A stretch of 64,000 bases of DNA from contig NC_085876.1 of NCBI RefSeq assembly GCF_034702125.1, positions 6,807,864 through 6,871,863 on the forward strand, given 5' to 3'. Below, one piece after another: positions 10,999 through 44,444 of this stretch. How positions within the stretch are numbered: the first letter of the stretch is position 1; each line of letters starts with the position of its first letter. The notes below the pieces were generated by a model. The model saw nothing but the letters and a program-made list of their open reading frames with translations. It searched no databases and had not been told where the DNA came from. Source of the DNA: Engraulis encrasicolus. Lineage: Eukaryota; Chordata; Actinopteri; Clupeiformes; Engraulidae. The position numbers were made by a program, and so were the translations under genes.

Positions 10999-11341
10999 AT
11001 TGTTATGACTGCTCAAGGCAGTGCTAGGCAACATGAATTTAGAAGCTAAATAAACTCCAGAATCACATTTCAAACCACCTGGTTCTACTGGTACAGGCGA
11101 ATTTACTAACCAATTCTTAAATGTCTGAAGTTAGACAGATTTTGGAAATGGCTAAAAACAAAATGATACTGGATTTCAGCTTCTAAGTCAGGTTGCCATC
11201 AAAATATAGGATACGCACCTCCCAAACGTCCCATTATGACCACCTCTTCTGATCAAACCTGTGTGAACATCAACAAAACAGCAGAACTACAATTAGTAAA
11301 ACTGCATGACAGCAGGTTTCATAACAATTACACAATGAACC

Positions 11342-11408
11342 GGATCTCATTGCGCTGCGAGAAGACAACATGTACATTCAGTTGAACCAATTAACGCAAT
11401 CAGACGAG
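11342..11408 (-). pseudogene. Degenerate SNORD48-like snoRNA, copy 2 (intron 7)
   Basis: Aligned with the other two SNORD48-like copies, the guide CGCAGCGC is kept. Box D is changed from CTGA to ATGA. Box C has lost about four bases (CTGATTGCG instead of GATGATTGCG). It is therefore unlikely to assemble a functional box C/D particle. Confidence 0.75.
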
Positions 11409-11577
11409 TAGTATTGCAATGTAAAATTTTAAGCAGTATGCATACCTCAGCATGCTGTTCCATGTTGAGTCTTGATCAGTTGTCACACCGACATAAGTCA
11501 ACCTAGACAAGAAAAATATGCACATTATTATTCATTTCTGCTAAGTCTAAGACAAGGTGGGCAAGAATATTTGACAG

Positions 11578-11645
11578 GTGTTCAGTGCAGTGAAAGGACA
11601 TCAGAGTAAGTCAGAGACTCTAGTCTGCAAAAATCATCATGACAC
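11578..11645 (-). ncRNA. SNORD52: SNORD52-like box C/D snoRNA, copy 5 (intron 6)
   Basis: GTGTCATGATGA start, CAGACTAGAGTC guide, TCTGATG in the C' position, GCACTGAACAC end. Nearly identical to copy 6, as expected from the 645-bp tandem duplication. Confidence 0.9.
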
Positions 11646-11986
11646 ATTGTTATGACTGCTCAAGGCAGTGCTAGGCAACATGAACATAGAAGCTAAAACC
11701 CCTCCTGAATCACATGTCAAACCACCTGGTTCTACTGGTACAGGTGAATTTACTAACCAATTCTTAAATGTCTAAAGTTAGACAGATTTTTGAAGTGGCT
11801 AAAAACAAATGATACTGAGTTTCAGCTTTTAAGTCAGGTTGCCATCAATAGCAATATAGGATACGCACCTCCCACATGTCCCATTACGACCAGCCTCTTC
11901 TGATCAACCCTGTGTGAACATCAACCAAACAGAACTAAAATTAGTAAAACTGCACAACAGCAGGTTTCATAGCAATTACACGAACC

Positions 11987-12057
11987 GGATCTCAGTGCGC
12001 TGCGAGAAGACAACATATACATTCAGTTGAACCAATTAACGCAATCATCATAGACAA
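11987..12057 (-). ncRNA. SNORD48: SNORD48-like box C/D snoRNA, copy 1 (intron 5)
   Basis: Minus strand: box C ATGATGA, D' CTGA after TTGGTTCAA, D box in CGCAGCGCACTGA. The CGCAGCGC block just before box D matches the guide of human SNORD48 (28S C2279) as I recall it. Boxes intact. Confidence 0.75.
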
Positions 12058-12248
12058 AGGCATTGTTGCTGCCAGCTTCGAAAAGTACGTACATCACATT
12101 GCACCAGAAACTTCTTTTGATCATTTCACTTCAGGGAACGAAGGGCCGGATGCCAAGTCATCAGAAACCTGAGGGCGCATGCAGTAAACACAAACATTAG
12201 ATACTTTCTTATAGCCTATTCTATGTACAGTAACTCTTGGCTAATTTG

Positions 12249-12319
12249 GTGTTCAGTGCACTGTGAAAGAGCATCACTGTAAGTCAGAGACTCTAGTCTG
12301 CAAAAAATCATCATGACAC
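12249..12319 (-). ncRNA. SNORD52: SNORD52-like box C/D snoRNA, copy 4 (intron 4)
   Basis: GTGTCATGATGA start, CAGACTAGAGTC guide, C' GTGATGC and GCACTGAACAC end, all intact. Confidence 0.9.
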
Positions 12320-12502
12320 ACATCATATTGATGAATAAAAATGCTGGTAACTCACCCAAAAAAAGGAATGCATGATCAGCCTTACACTTCCAGAAATTCA
12401 GGTCTAGCTGCCAAATCAACAGGGTCCTGAGGGTGCATTAAAAAAATGACATTAGCTACAATACCCTAAGGCACTTGCTCTATTGAACATTTGACTGTTT
12501 TA

Positions 12503-12574
12503 GTGTTCAGTGCACTGTGAAAGACCATCAGCTTGATATCAGAGACTCTAGTCTGCGAAAAATCATCATGACAC
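12503..12574 (-). ncRNA. SNORD52: SNORD52-like box C/D snoRNA, copy 3 (intron 3)
   Basis: GTGTCATGATGA start, CAGACTAGAGTC guide directly before D' CTGA, GCACTGAACAC end. The linker after D' differs (ATATCAAGCTGATG), but C and D boxes are intact. Confidence 0.9.
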
Positions 12575-12759
12575 AAATGGATATAAAACAAAAACAATGT
12601 GGAAACTAAGAGCTCACCTCAAAAGGAAACCTTTATCAGATGGTGATGAACTGGAACGGAAGGGCCCGGTGCCAAGCCAACTGGGTCTGGAGGATACACA
12701 AAGGCCAACATTAACTACAATATTCTTAAAGCGGTTTCTATGCACGCCCGGCACCTTTG

Positions 12760-12829
12760 GTGTTCAGTGCACTGTGAAAGAGCATCACTGTCAATCAGAG
12801 ACTCTAGTCTGCGAAAATCATCATGACAC
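12760..12829 (-). ncRNA. SNORD52: SNORD52-like box C/D snoRNA, copy 2 (intron 2)
   Basis: Same architecture as copy 1: GTGTCATGATGA start, GCAGACTAGAGTCTCTGA guide and D', and CACTGAACAC end. All boxes are intact. Confidence 0.9.
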
Positions 12830-13087
12830 ATAACTCAAATATGGCTAACAAAAAATGGGGGTGATTTTCACCTCATTGCAGGTCCTTCAGCACAGTTCTT
12901 CAACTTCAGGACATGAAGGCAGAGATGACATGTCACACTGAGAAATGGGAGAACGTGGCTCGTGCATCTGCCCATTCAAAGGGGACATGTCCTGTGTGAG
13001 GAGAAGAACACATGATACGAGAGAATAAGACGTGTGCACTGCATAGGCCTATGCACTGACATTCTCCCCATAGACAACGGGTCAATG

Positions 13088-13158
13088 GTGTTCAGTGCAC
13101 TGTGAAAAGGCATCAAGGTTCTTCAGAGACTCTAGTCTGAAAAGCTTCATCATAACAC
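13088..13158 (-). ncRNA. SNORD52: SNORD52-like box C/D snoRNA, copy 1 (intron 1)
   Basis: Minus strand: terminal stem GTGTT/GAACAC, box C ATGATGA, guide CAGACTAGAGTC before D' CTGA, C' TTGATGC, box D CTGA. The D' guide is complementary over 12 bases to 28S rRNA GACTCTAGTCTG. The fifth base upstream of D' pairs with the U corresponding to human 28S U3904, the known SNORD52 target. Confidence 0.9.
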
Positions 13159-13460
13159 CTAAAGCAATATCAGATGCAAAACATTTGAAATGTGGTTGCC
13201 TTACTTTGAGAACTGGGATCTTTGAATCCATGTTGCTTCCTTCCTCAACATTGCTAAGCTACCAGGCCCGCTAGGCGACGTTAGCTCGAGCATGCTGTGG
13301 TAGCTCACCGCATGGCACACACGTGCATCCTTTTTATGACAATACATCGACATGTTCCTCGCATTTCGAGTGCCCATTTCAGTACTTGGACGTAAGAAGA
13401 AAAAACGGCTTAAAGAAATCGCAAATTCGCCTTTACCGACACATCCAATATTTGCCACAT

Positions 13461-13916
13461 CTTACTCATCGGTCAGTCAGCGGTTGAGGAAGGCATTTCT
13501 CAGTGAAGAATCTACAACTTTTTGAACTAAATATGCTAAATAATGACTGCTTCATTGCAGTGCTGTTTTCTACGTTATCTCGAAATAAAAACACCTGATA
13601 ACAGACACCGAATTGACCAAATAAAGTTTAGGCCGGACGAGACGATTCCACTAACCCGCCGATGAGATGGAATAACTTTTTTCTGAGCTTTTTATATGAC
13701 CTGAGGAAAGCCTGGCGCTAGGGGTCCTCAGTTTAGGTAGCAGTCACTATGCCTGGATGGAATGGAAGGGATGCCCCTTCATCCTACTGATCAGATTAAA
13801 ATGAAGAAATGAAAAGCAGTTAAAATGTGTGCAAATGTGTGCAGTTCAAATATGTTACAATGATGTAATTATTGAGATTACTCTCTTATAAATGCTGGCA
13901 AATATTGGTGTGTGTG
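13461..13916. other. Upstream flank of the snoRNA host gene
   Basis: Likely holds the host promoter, read on the minus strand. A pyrimidine run TTTTTTCTTCTTACG at about 13393-13408 could be a 5' TOP-like start. No gene is seen between 13640 and 13916. Confidence 0.35.
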
Positions 13917-15759
13917 CAGTGTTCGAATTACGGGGGGTACCGGGGGGGTTTGACCCCCCCGATTGGGACTTGATACCCCCCAAATGGGACTAAATTACAC
14001 TTTTGGGGGGTACTGGAAACATTGAGTTATTGTTAAAAATCAGATGTTAAAAATGTCCTGTTGCTTAGTAATTTTGAACGTGTACTATGAATAACCAAAT
14101 AACATGAGTTTTTGGAACACCCCTTCAATGGACTGTACCACCAGCGGACGTTTCACATCCTCGCAGTTTGAGTTGTCAAAACATTCGGCAGCACCCACTG
14201 ATAGGCAGGGTTGGTTCTGGTGCACGGTGAAGTCATGTGTTACAGCTGCGAGCGAGGGGAGTCAAGGTGAAGGATCCCCGTGATTTGTGAAAGAAATATA
14301 CATGAAACTAATATGATTTCAACTTTAAAGAACCGAACTTACTAACACTCAAGACAGGTGACCGCCAATTCCCTTTCCCCCACGAGAGAAAAAAAACGAT
14401 AGCCCACATCAGAATTCCATCAAAGTCAACATGCACAAGGGGTCTCAGTGAAAGAGGTGGACTGCTCTAATAATCTACACGTAGCGTACTTGATGACAGA
14501 AAATAAAGGACGAGGCTCATCGTGTATTTAAAGCATAATTGGAATATTATAATTTTACTAAGTAAGAATGCGCAAATGAATAGTGAGACTCCACAAACCA
14601 AGAAGGATAGCTGTGTCAAGCAAGCTGTCTAGAGAAGCAAATGGATAGCAAGCAAGCTGTCTAGCGAGGCAAATGGATAGCAGCAGAAAGGTAGGAAAAT
14701 GTAATTTTTACATTTTGTCCGCCGTGACAAATATATGAGTAATTACTATTTTGACTGTGTTAGAGGCCATGTCATGTAGCATCTAGCAGTAGGCTATTTT
14801 CCATGACTGGCTACTAGCATCTGATAGCACTTTTCAATCTCAAGAAAAGCGCACACATTACAAGCTAGCTCTATGTGGAATTGTTGTAATTCTGATCATT
14901 TACAGCTTGATTCTGTATGTCATTGGGTTCACTTTTCTGTTTGACGCGAAGTTCTTGGTTGTGTTTCCGTGGTCACTCACTACATAATGTTAGTTGCTAG
15001 TTTGCTTTTGGAAAGCCACATATAGCTGTTTTGAAGTTGGCTCGGTTTTTTTTTGTTCAGCATTGAGTGAGTTGGTTGTGCGTCTGTGCTTGTTGTTGCC
15101 AACTGTAAATTGGAGACGTTTTTGTTGCAGCAACACGTGTGTATGAGAGAAACTTTGGCTACTAGGTGGTTGAATCAGAGCATCAGTTTTCTCCGGTGTC
15201 GTGCTCGCTCTGGATTGTGGAACCTGACGGTGTTGCCGAATAGAGTTCACTGCGCGCAGCGCATAGGCAGTGTTACCAGTGACAGATGATTTCCACTTCA
15301 AACATTCTCAAACTCCGCTTGGTGGCATTACATCTAAACCATTGCCAGTCTAAACTATTTTCTACTTAGGCCTATTTCTATGGCCACAAATCTACATGAA
15401 AACCCTGTCCAATATCCACTTTTACTCGCAGATGTTCCTCCAAAACAGCTCAATCTGGAAATTCCTAGGCTACTGAGACGCGTGCTTTGATGTGATCTTC
15501 CCGCAAACGTGTTCACTTGATTCATAGCCTATGATGAGCTCTAGCAGGCAGTTTGCAAATAGCATAGCCTATTGTTGTTGTTGTTTTGCACATCACGTCA
15601 CATAAAAGTTCTGTTGTTGTATTACATTTTGTACAGTATATTACCACTCCAAGAAAAAAGGTATCTCGCCTGTTTTTTTTTTTTTTTGGGGGGGGGGGGA
15701 CGTCATCATTTGGTCCGCAAAAAGTCCGACCCCCCCGAAGCCCGGTGGATAATTCGAAC

Positions 15760-15763
<4 letters not shown>
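13917..15763. mobile_element. hAT-type non-autonomous element, 1.85 kb
   Basis: Ends CAGTGTTCGAATTA and TAATTCGAACACTG are perfect inverted repeats. The bases just inside are C- or G-rich (GGGGGGTACC; GACCCCCCCGAAG). Both flanks are TGTGTGTG (13909-13916, 15764-15771), fitting an 8-bp hAT duplication in a TG tract. No transposase frame is recognisable. It includes a short internal duplication at 14611-14683 (CAAGCAAGCTGTCTAG units). Confidence 0.85.

Positions 15764-15850
<87 letters not shown>
15764..15850. repeat. (TG)n microsatellite
   Basis: About 43 uninterrupted TG units, lying exactly between the hAT right end and the inverted claspin copy. Confidence 0.98.
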
Positions 15851-15851
<1 letters not shown>

Positions 15852-16847
15852 AGCCTGAGGGTCTGCGCCCTCTGGTTGTTGGGCGGATGTGGGTGTGGGT
15901 TCGATAGCAGGTATCTTGGGGTCGGGGACCACTGCTGCAGGGCTGGCCTCGGGCTGTGACACCTGCTGGTTCTGCTTAGCGGTGGTGGCCTCCAGGATGA
16001 TGGCCTGGTACTGCGCTGACCTGAGAGCATACAAGGAATTTACATCAAATGCATAGAAATACTATAAGACCACAAGGGGTACGTGAGCACACTGCAGGGT
16101 GCACATGAAAAAATCTGATGAAAATAAATGTATGAGGCTTTGTCACATTGTGGTCGAGGAATTGGTCGGAGGAGCAATGGTGAGGTGGTACTTGCAGTAT
16201 GACAAAAAGGTTTAGGGGGCACACAAGACAAAAAAGGCTATAACATGCAGTGAAATATGGCTTATCCAACTATACTGTGCGAGTGGGAGAGAAAGGAGAC
16301 AAGGAGCCGAGGGGGAGGGAAAAGAGAAAAGAATGCAGGGCTTGAAATGTACACCAGCCAACCGGCCACATACTGGTGAAATATCAGTTTGGCTGGTAGA
16401 AAAGACCAACTTAATAGCTTTGACTCATGCGTGAAAACATCTACTAGCCACTCGCTGGTGATGAAAAAAAAGTTAATTTAGAGCCCTGACCGAGGGTCTT
16501 CCATTATGTAACACTACACTTAGCTGACACTTTCAACTTTGTTAGGAGAATTGGTTACAGACCACAGAGACACTTCAGTCATGGATGGGAATGGGATATG
16601 ACCCTACAACCTACATCAAAATATGCACACCATTTGGCCAAGACTTTCCCAGAGGATCAGCCACACTCAATTGATTCATGGGTGTAGAACAATTCTGAAC
16701 AAATGCAATTAATGCTGAAACTGATTCTAAAGCTTTTATTTTCAACAGCCGAAGAACTGATTTTACATTGCTCATGCCCTCTCATTGTGACTTCACTAGA
16801 GAATTGTGTGCATTTGTGTTTGTGTGTGAAGAGAAAAAGAGAGATAG

Positions 16848-16855
<8 letters not shown>
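15851..16855 (-). pseudogene. Inverted partial copy of claspin exon 8 and intron 7
   Basis: This 1005-bp block is the reverse complement of 22088-23092 with few differences. It therefore carries the acceptor and first 170 bases of claspin exon 8 on the minus strand (15851-16020, start SAQYQAIILEATTAKQ). The reading frame runs out into the adjoining TG tract. It lacks the remaining gene and any promoter, so it is a dead fragment, sitting about 780 bases upstream of the claspin start codon. Confidence 0.95.
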
Positions 16856-16940
<85 letters not shown>

Positions 16941-17049
16941 GGAGTGAAACATTATAACTACTCTAAGTACTCACTCATTTTTGTAAAAAGACAAAACGTT
17001 TTTTACCCCTGTGATACACATTGAATGTTATCATTATTATTATTATCAC

Positions 17050-17084
<35 letters not shown>
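16853..17084. repeat. (TG)n and (TTA)n microsatellites
   Basis: TG repeats at 16853-16936 border the inverted copy. TTA repeats follow at about 17032-17083. Confidence 0.95.
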
Positions 17085-17086
<2 letters not shown>

Positions 17087-17279
17087 CATGATATGTTTGT
17101 GATACGTACTGAACTGTTTTAATACTAACTATAATCTGTGAAATGAATGGAGGCAGGTTTCTTTGTAATTATACTCGTGTAACTGTTTCGGTTGTTGCTG
17201 CTATTGTTCATACTTGATTACTTCAACTGAATTATTTTGAAGATATTTGCACCACAGACCTGTATTCTGTGATTTGCAC

Positions 17280-17632
17280 ATCTAAAATCTCGGAGAGGGG
17301 TCTTCCTGGTGCAGAGAATCATTATCCAATCAGGAAGCTCGGTGTGTGTTTTCACCAATCGCGTGCATTTCCGTTCCACCCTTGCTTGCTCATGTCACTT
17401 CCAGCGCGCGAAACCTTGAAATATAATCACAATTGGTAAACGGGCGGGAGAGAAGCAAAGAAAGCGTACTAATGCAACATCTTTGTATTTTGCTCATAAT
17501 CCGTGTTGAACCTACTTTTGCAAATACTGTACATCTAATGCGTGTATGAATACGAGTAAACATTAGGGTGCTGGAGAGGTTTGATGAGGTTTCTTAGCGA
17601 GTAACCAAGACGACAAGGATAGGAGGACCAAG
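17280..17632 (+). promoter_or_regulatory. clspn: Claspin promoter and 5' UTR
   Basis: Upstream of the start codon lie two CCAAT boxes (TCCAATCAGG near 17325, ACCAATCGCG near 17355) and an inverted one (ATTGG at 17432). There are also two E2F-like sites: GCGCGCGAAA (17404-17413) and GGGCGGGAG (17442-17450). There is no TATA box. This fits an S-phase gene; mammalian CLSPN is a known E2F target. Confidence 0.65.
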
Positions 17633-40956
<23,324 letters not shown>

Positions 40957-41270
40957 CACACACACACACACACACACACGCATGTATATGAAGTCTACAT
41001 TTCCAAACAGTTTAGCTTGCAGCGTGTCCACAGGGTTTGTCTGGTACTGTTGTATACAATCTGTGCAGCTCACAGCTAAACTCTTTGGATCTACATCCCC
41101 CTCGCCCAGTTTTGGGGGACTATGGAATATTATAGCGGGTTTTCTTTATTTTTATTAATGTTACTAATGTTTTATCATGTAAATATTGTTGTATTTGGGT
41201 TTAAATTTAAGATTGTTTTTAATTGTTTTTTGTTGGGTTTTTTTACTTGTATGTATTTTAGTATGCTGTA

Positions 41271-41276
41271 AATAAA
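41271..41276 (+). terminator. clspn: Claspin polyadenylation signal
   Basis: AATAAA about 315 bases after the stop codon, in T-rich sequence and followed by a GT-rich element (TGTTTGCAGTGAATGTTTG). Confidence 0.8.
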
Positions 41277-41299
41277 GGATATTTTAACGTACACTGTTT

Positions 41300-42840
41300 G
41301 CAGTGAATGTTTGATTCTTTAATGGCTGTCACAAAAAAATGACAGCTGATATGTTTTTTTTATTATTATTATCATCTCATTTGCTCACATCTCAGATCAC
41401 ACTTTTCAGATACTTTTTACATGGAATAGGTTGACCCAATGGCTCAATCGAGGTGAGGGATTGCACTGTGTCGCAGCAGTGTGGTACAGTGTCTTGGTTT
41501 TACGATCCAGTTAAGTTCACCTCATTCAACACAAATGATCAAGATGCTGCTGAAACCGTACAGTAGGGACCTTTTGTAAATGCTGTTTTGCTCCCTCCTA
41601 CAGTTTAGTACTGCTGTCATCAAAGGCACCCCTGTAAATGTTTGGGCATGGATACTAGTTTTGACTGGTCTTCTTGGTGACGTGAAAACTTAATACCAAG
41701 TGTAAGCCACCCAGGAGTGTGGAAGCAGTGGCCTATTCTTTCCACATAAAAGAATAAAGAAAAGAAAAGCTGCAGGGACCCTCTAACGCCACCACACACT
41801 CGAACACATCCATAGCCACCGTGCGGTGCGCGAGACAAACGCTGGTGGGCGCGGGTGACCTGCCACTCCACATCCACCCGCGCGCGTCTGACAGTCCAAC
41901 CGGCGGCGCGCCCGACGGCTCCTGTCACAATCATCGGCGCGACGCACACGACACGGAGGAAGGGGAGTAAAGCTTTTGGTCTCCAGAGGGCTTTTTTAAC
42001 TCTACATTTCACAGGCCTCAACTAAGATCAGTTCAAGGTGGCTCATTTGTGTTAGAAACTGTGCTCGTGCCTGTTTTAACAATGTGTTGTTTCAATAACT
42101 CCAGGCATCACGAGTTTTGGAATAACAAACACTATTTAAATGTGAAAACATTATCATCAGAGTTCTGTTATTAAAATCACACCTTCCGCGGTTGTTTGCG
42201 TTTGGCCCTAATATTTGGTTTCTTGGTCTCCATAGTTCTCGGCTCTGCTCTGCTCGGCTCGGCTCATCTTCCTCTCCTTGGTTCATTTGGAAGATGTAGA
42301 TGGTTTAGCATGTGACGAGGCCGCAGGCCGCGTTTCTTGTTTGATGTATTTTTTATGTGTTAAGGCTACTGTTGAAAGCTGGCGAGGCAGAGGGGCTGGA
42401 GACGCCTGGAGGAGCAGCACTTGAATAGGGATGTTGTTGGATGGGGTAGGGCGCTGTGGAGCGGGGGGTGCTGGTACACTGCCGCCAGCCATCGCTTGTC
42501 ATGGGACGAGAGAAGAACAGTCTACTTACGAAGTCTGTGTGATGTACAAAAACATGTGCAGACACAACAGACGCAGTCTGTGAAGCCAAACGATCAGCTG
42601 TCACCGTTTTCTAGCATCGCTTTAACCTGAAAGAGCTATACGCGTAATGGTGACCAAATGAGTCCCCTGAATCGGTGCAATATCCACTAAGCAGGTGTAT
42701 AAATAGTACCCCAAAGCATTAATACTATACCAATGTTATATTGTCTAAGGGTGCAGTTTGCCTCTGTACATTTCCCGTGTTTAGTGGGCCCCTGCCCAGT
42801 TTGGGAAATGAGTCATCCGCTCAGCCAGCGGTAGGCCTAT
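41300..42840. other. Intergenic between claspin and the C1orf216 homologue
   Basis: No gene is recognised. A CpG-rich patch lies at 41820-41960. A minus-strand Pro/Ser-rich frame (42604-42353, and an overlapping one from 42492 to 42283) has no features I recognise. Confidence 0.45.
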
Positions 42841-42984
42841 GCGCATCATAAGCGCTGTATGGGAGAGGGGAGGGGGAGAGAGAGGAGGGGAGGTTGAATC
42901 GCGGATAAACATCCGTTCAACAGCTCGACGGGAGGAGGAGGAGGGCCAACTGGGAGGGTATCGCTGTCGTCCTTCACGAAGAAT
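42840..42984 (+). other. c1orf216: Probable non-coding first exon of the C1orf216 homologue
   Basis: GC-rich purine tract ending at a strong donor, ACG|GTAAGAC. It would join the acceptor CTCCCCACAG at 44416. The start is unknown. Confidence 0.5.
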
Positions 42985-44377
42985 TAACGGTAAGACAAGG
43001 CCTTCTATTTATTTACCTCGGACTGTCTATTTTTGTGCGTGGCTGATTACTGTAATTTAACTGGCATAAGAGCAGTGCACCGCTAGCTGTGGAGGAGCGG
43101 GGAGCGCAGGGGTTTTTTCTGACGAATGCGGGAGCTGAGAGATGGGGTGAGACTCAACCAGAGCACAGCTGTTACATAATAGACAGTAGGCTAGATGGAT
43201 TAATCTGCAGATGCACTGAAATGTTATTTAGTATTTGGTTTCAAAACGCGCGTAACCGTTTCATTTATGCGTGGACTGTTTTTGCCGAATTTCTCTCCAC
43301 ATTCGGCTATCTCCTATTCATAGCCTACAACCTAATGGGGAATAGCCTAATGCATGTCTTATTTGTAATAATGGGCAACCTTAATTATCGAAGTGTATTT
43401 GTCATATCTTGGGTTTACGCATCTATAAGACGCCAAGAGCACTGCCTACAGTCAAGGATGTCCTCTGTGGCAATTTCTGCTCTCATCTTACCACTTGATA
43501 GTCTGCGTGGTTAAATAGGCTACACCGAGGATGTCAACATGATGCTGACTTTGATGATGGGATGAGTCTTAGCATTTGTCACGATAATACAATGAGCAGC
43601 TAGTGTAAACACACTAGTCACGCTAACGAAGCCAGAGGCGCGAAGTGGCTGTCCTTCAGCACCACGTGCCATCACATCTGTAGACGAGGGCGCGTGCAGA
43701 TTGTGAAGGGGGAAATTTTGCGAGACATCGGCTGCCTTTGGCCACATCAGCTGGAGTTTACTGACACACTAATCCGATAAAATACATCGATCCACTAAGA
43801 GAGCATTATGTTCGACCTTTCAACAAAATAAAAAAGATTTAGCCTATCTAGACCACTTGCCTCCATTATATTGGATTAGTCAATTGTTATTTTTGTTCGG
43901 TATCTGTTTTGTTGAAGGGGGTTGAGTGTCTCAGATGTACAGTATAGGCCTATAGACTAAATGTTATGCTTATTGCTGTAAAATGTCATCTTCTGAAACT
44001 GCACATGTGTTACTGAAGTTTAAAAAAAGGATTTTCTATAGAAATAATGTGGCCTATTGGAAGTTCTTCAATAGGTAATGTCTTGCTATTTCTTGTATGC
44101 ATGCCCATTATGCAACCACTTGTGTGTCTTGAGTTTAGTGCGTGATTGTTGTGTGTAAAGTTTCAATCTAGAGGAACCTCGCCCCTGTGGAAGTTTAAAA
44201 AGTCAGGTGTTGAGTCAAGTTCCATTAAGACTCTTGTCTTGTATTACTTGTCTGTGAGGGACTCCATTACAGAGAACCACAAACAAGCAATAAGAGTGAA
44301 ATACAGAAGAAGTCTTCATGAAACTTGCATCGGCTCTCTTTTTACTTGTGCTTGTTAAGTTTTTTATTTTCTTTAAG

Positions 44378-44411
<34 letters not shown>

Positions 44412-44444
44412 CACAGAGCTAAGGAGTCCCGCAGCCCATCCAGA

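Larger units (their letters stand above)
10405..13460 (-). ncRNA. snhg32: Box C/D snoRNA host gene, probable SNHG32 (C6orf48) orthologue
   Basis: Minus-strand multi-exon gene with one snoRNA per intron. Exons read from splice signals: first exon ending 13205; 12872-12991; 12618-12686; 12356-12426; about 12105-12168; 11869-11909; 11446-11502; 11219-11258; 10798-10858; last about 10405-10615 with AATAAA at 10428-10423. Acceptors and donors are good (for example CCTCACACAG, TATCCTCCAG; GTGAGC, GTGAGT, GTATGC); the fifth exon's donor is weak. Several internal exons are homologous to each other, so exon-intron-snoRNA units were duplicated. A roughly 645-bp block is tandemly repeated (10692-11337, 11343-11987). 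No long frame is conserved, as expected for a snoRNA host. The identity rests on the SNORD52/SNORD48 pairing, known for human SNHG32, and on the C6orf47 neighbour. Transcription start is uncertain (13290-13600). Confidence 0.85.

Noticed and set aside
10691..13158. Regularly spaced near-identical repeats of about 70 bases, CRISPR-like at first glance
   Set aside because: Each repeat has box C/D motifs, terminal stems and lies in an intron with proper splice sites; eukaryotic snoRNAs explain the pattern.
13201..13458. 85-codon minus-strand ORF at the start of the snoRNA host gene
   Set aside because: It spans the probable first exon and promoter, runs past the donor at 13204, and has no recognisable domain; snoRNA hosts usually lack coding function.
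15765..15959. ORFs made of alternating Cys-Val or Thr-His residues (also at 16703, 25401, 30807, 31360)
   Set aside because: These are translations of TG/CA microsatellites, open in several frames by composition.
42283..42604. Pro/Ser-rich minus-strand frames between claspin and the C1orf216 homologue
   Set aside because: No recognised domain, two overlapping frames of similar quality and no convincing splice structure; left unannotated though a retrocopy or short gene cannot be excluded.
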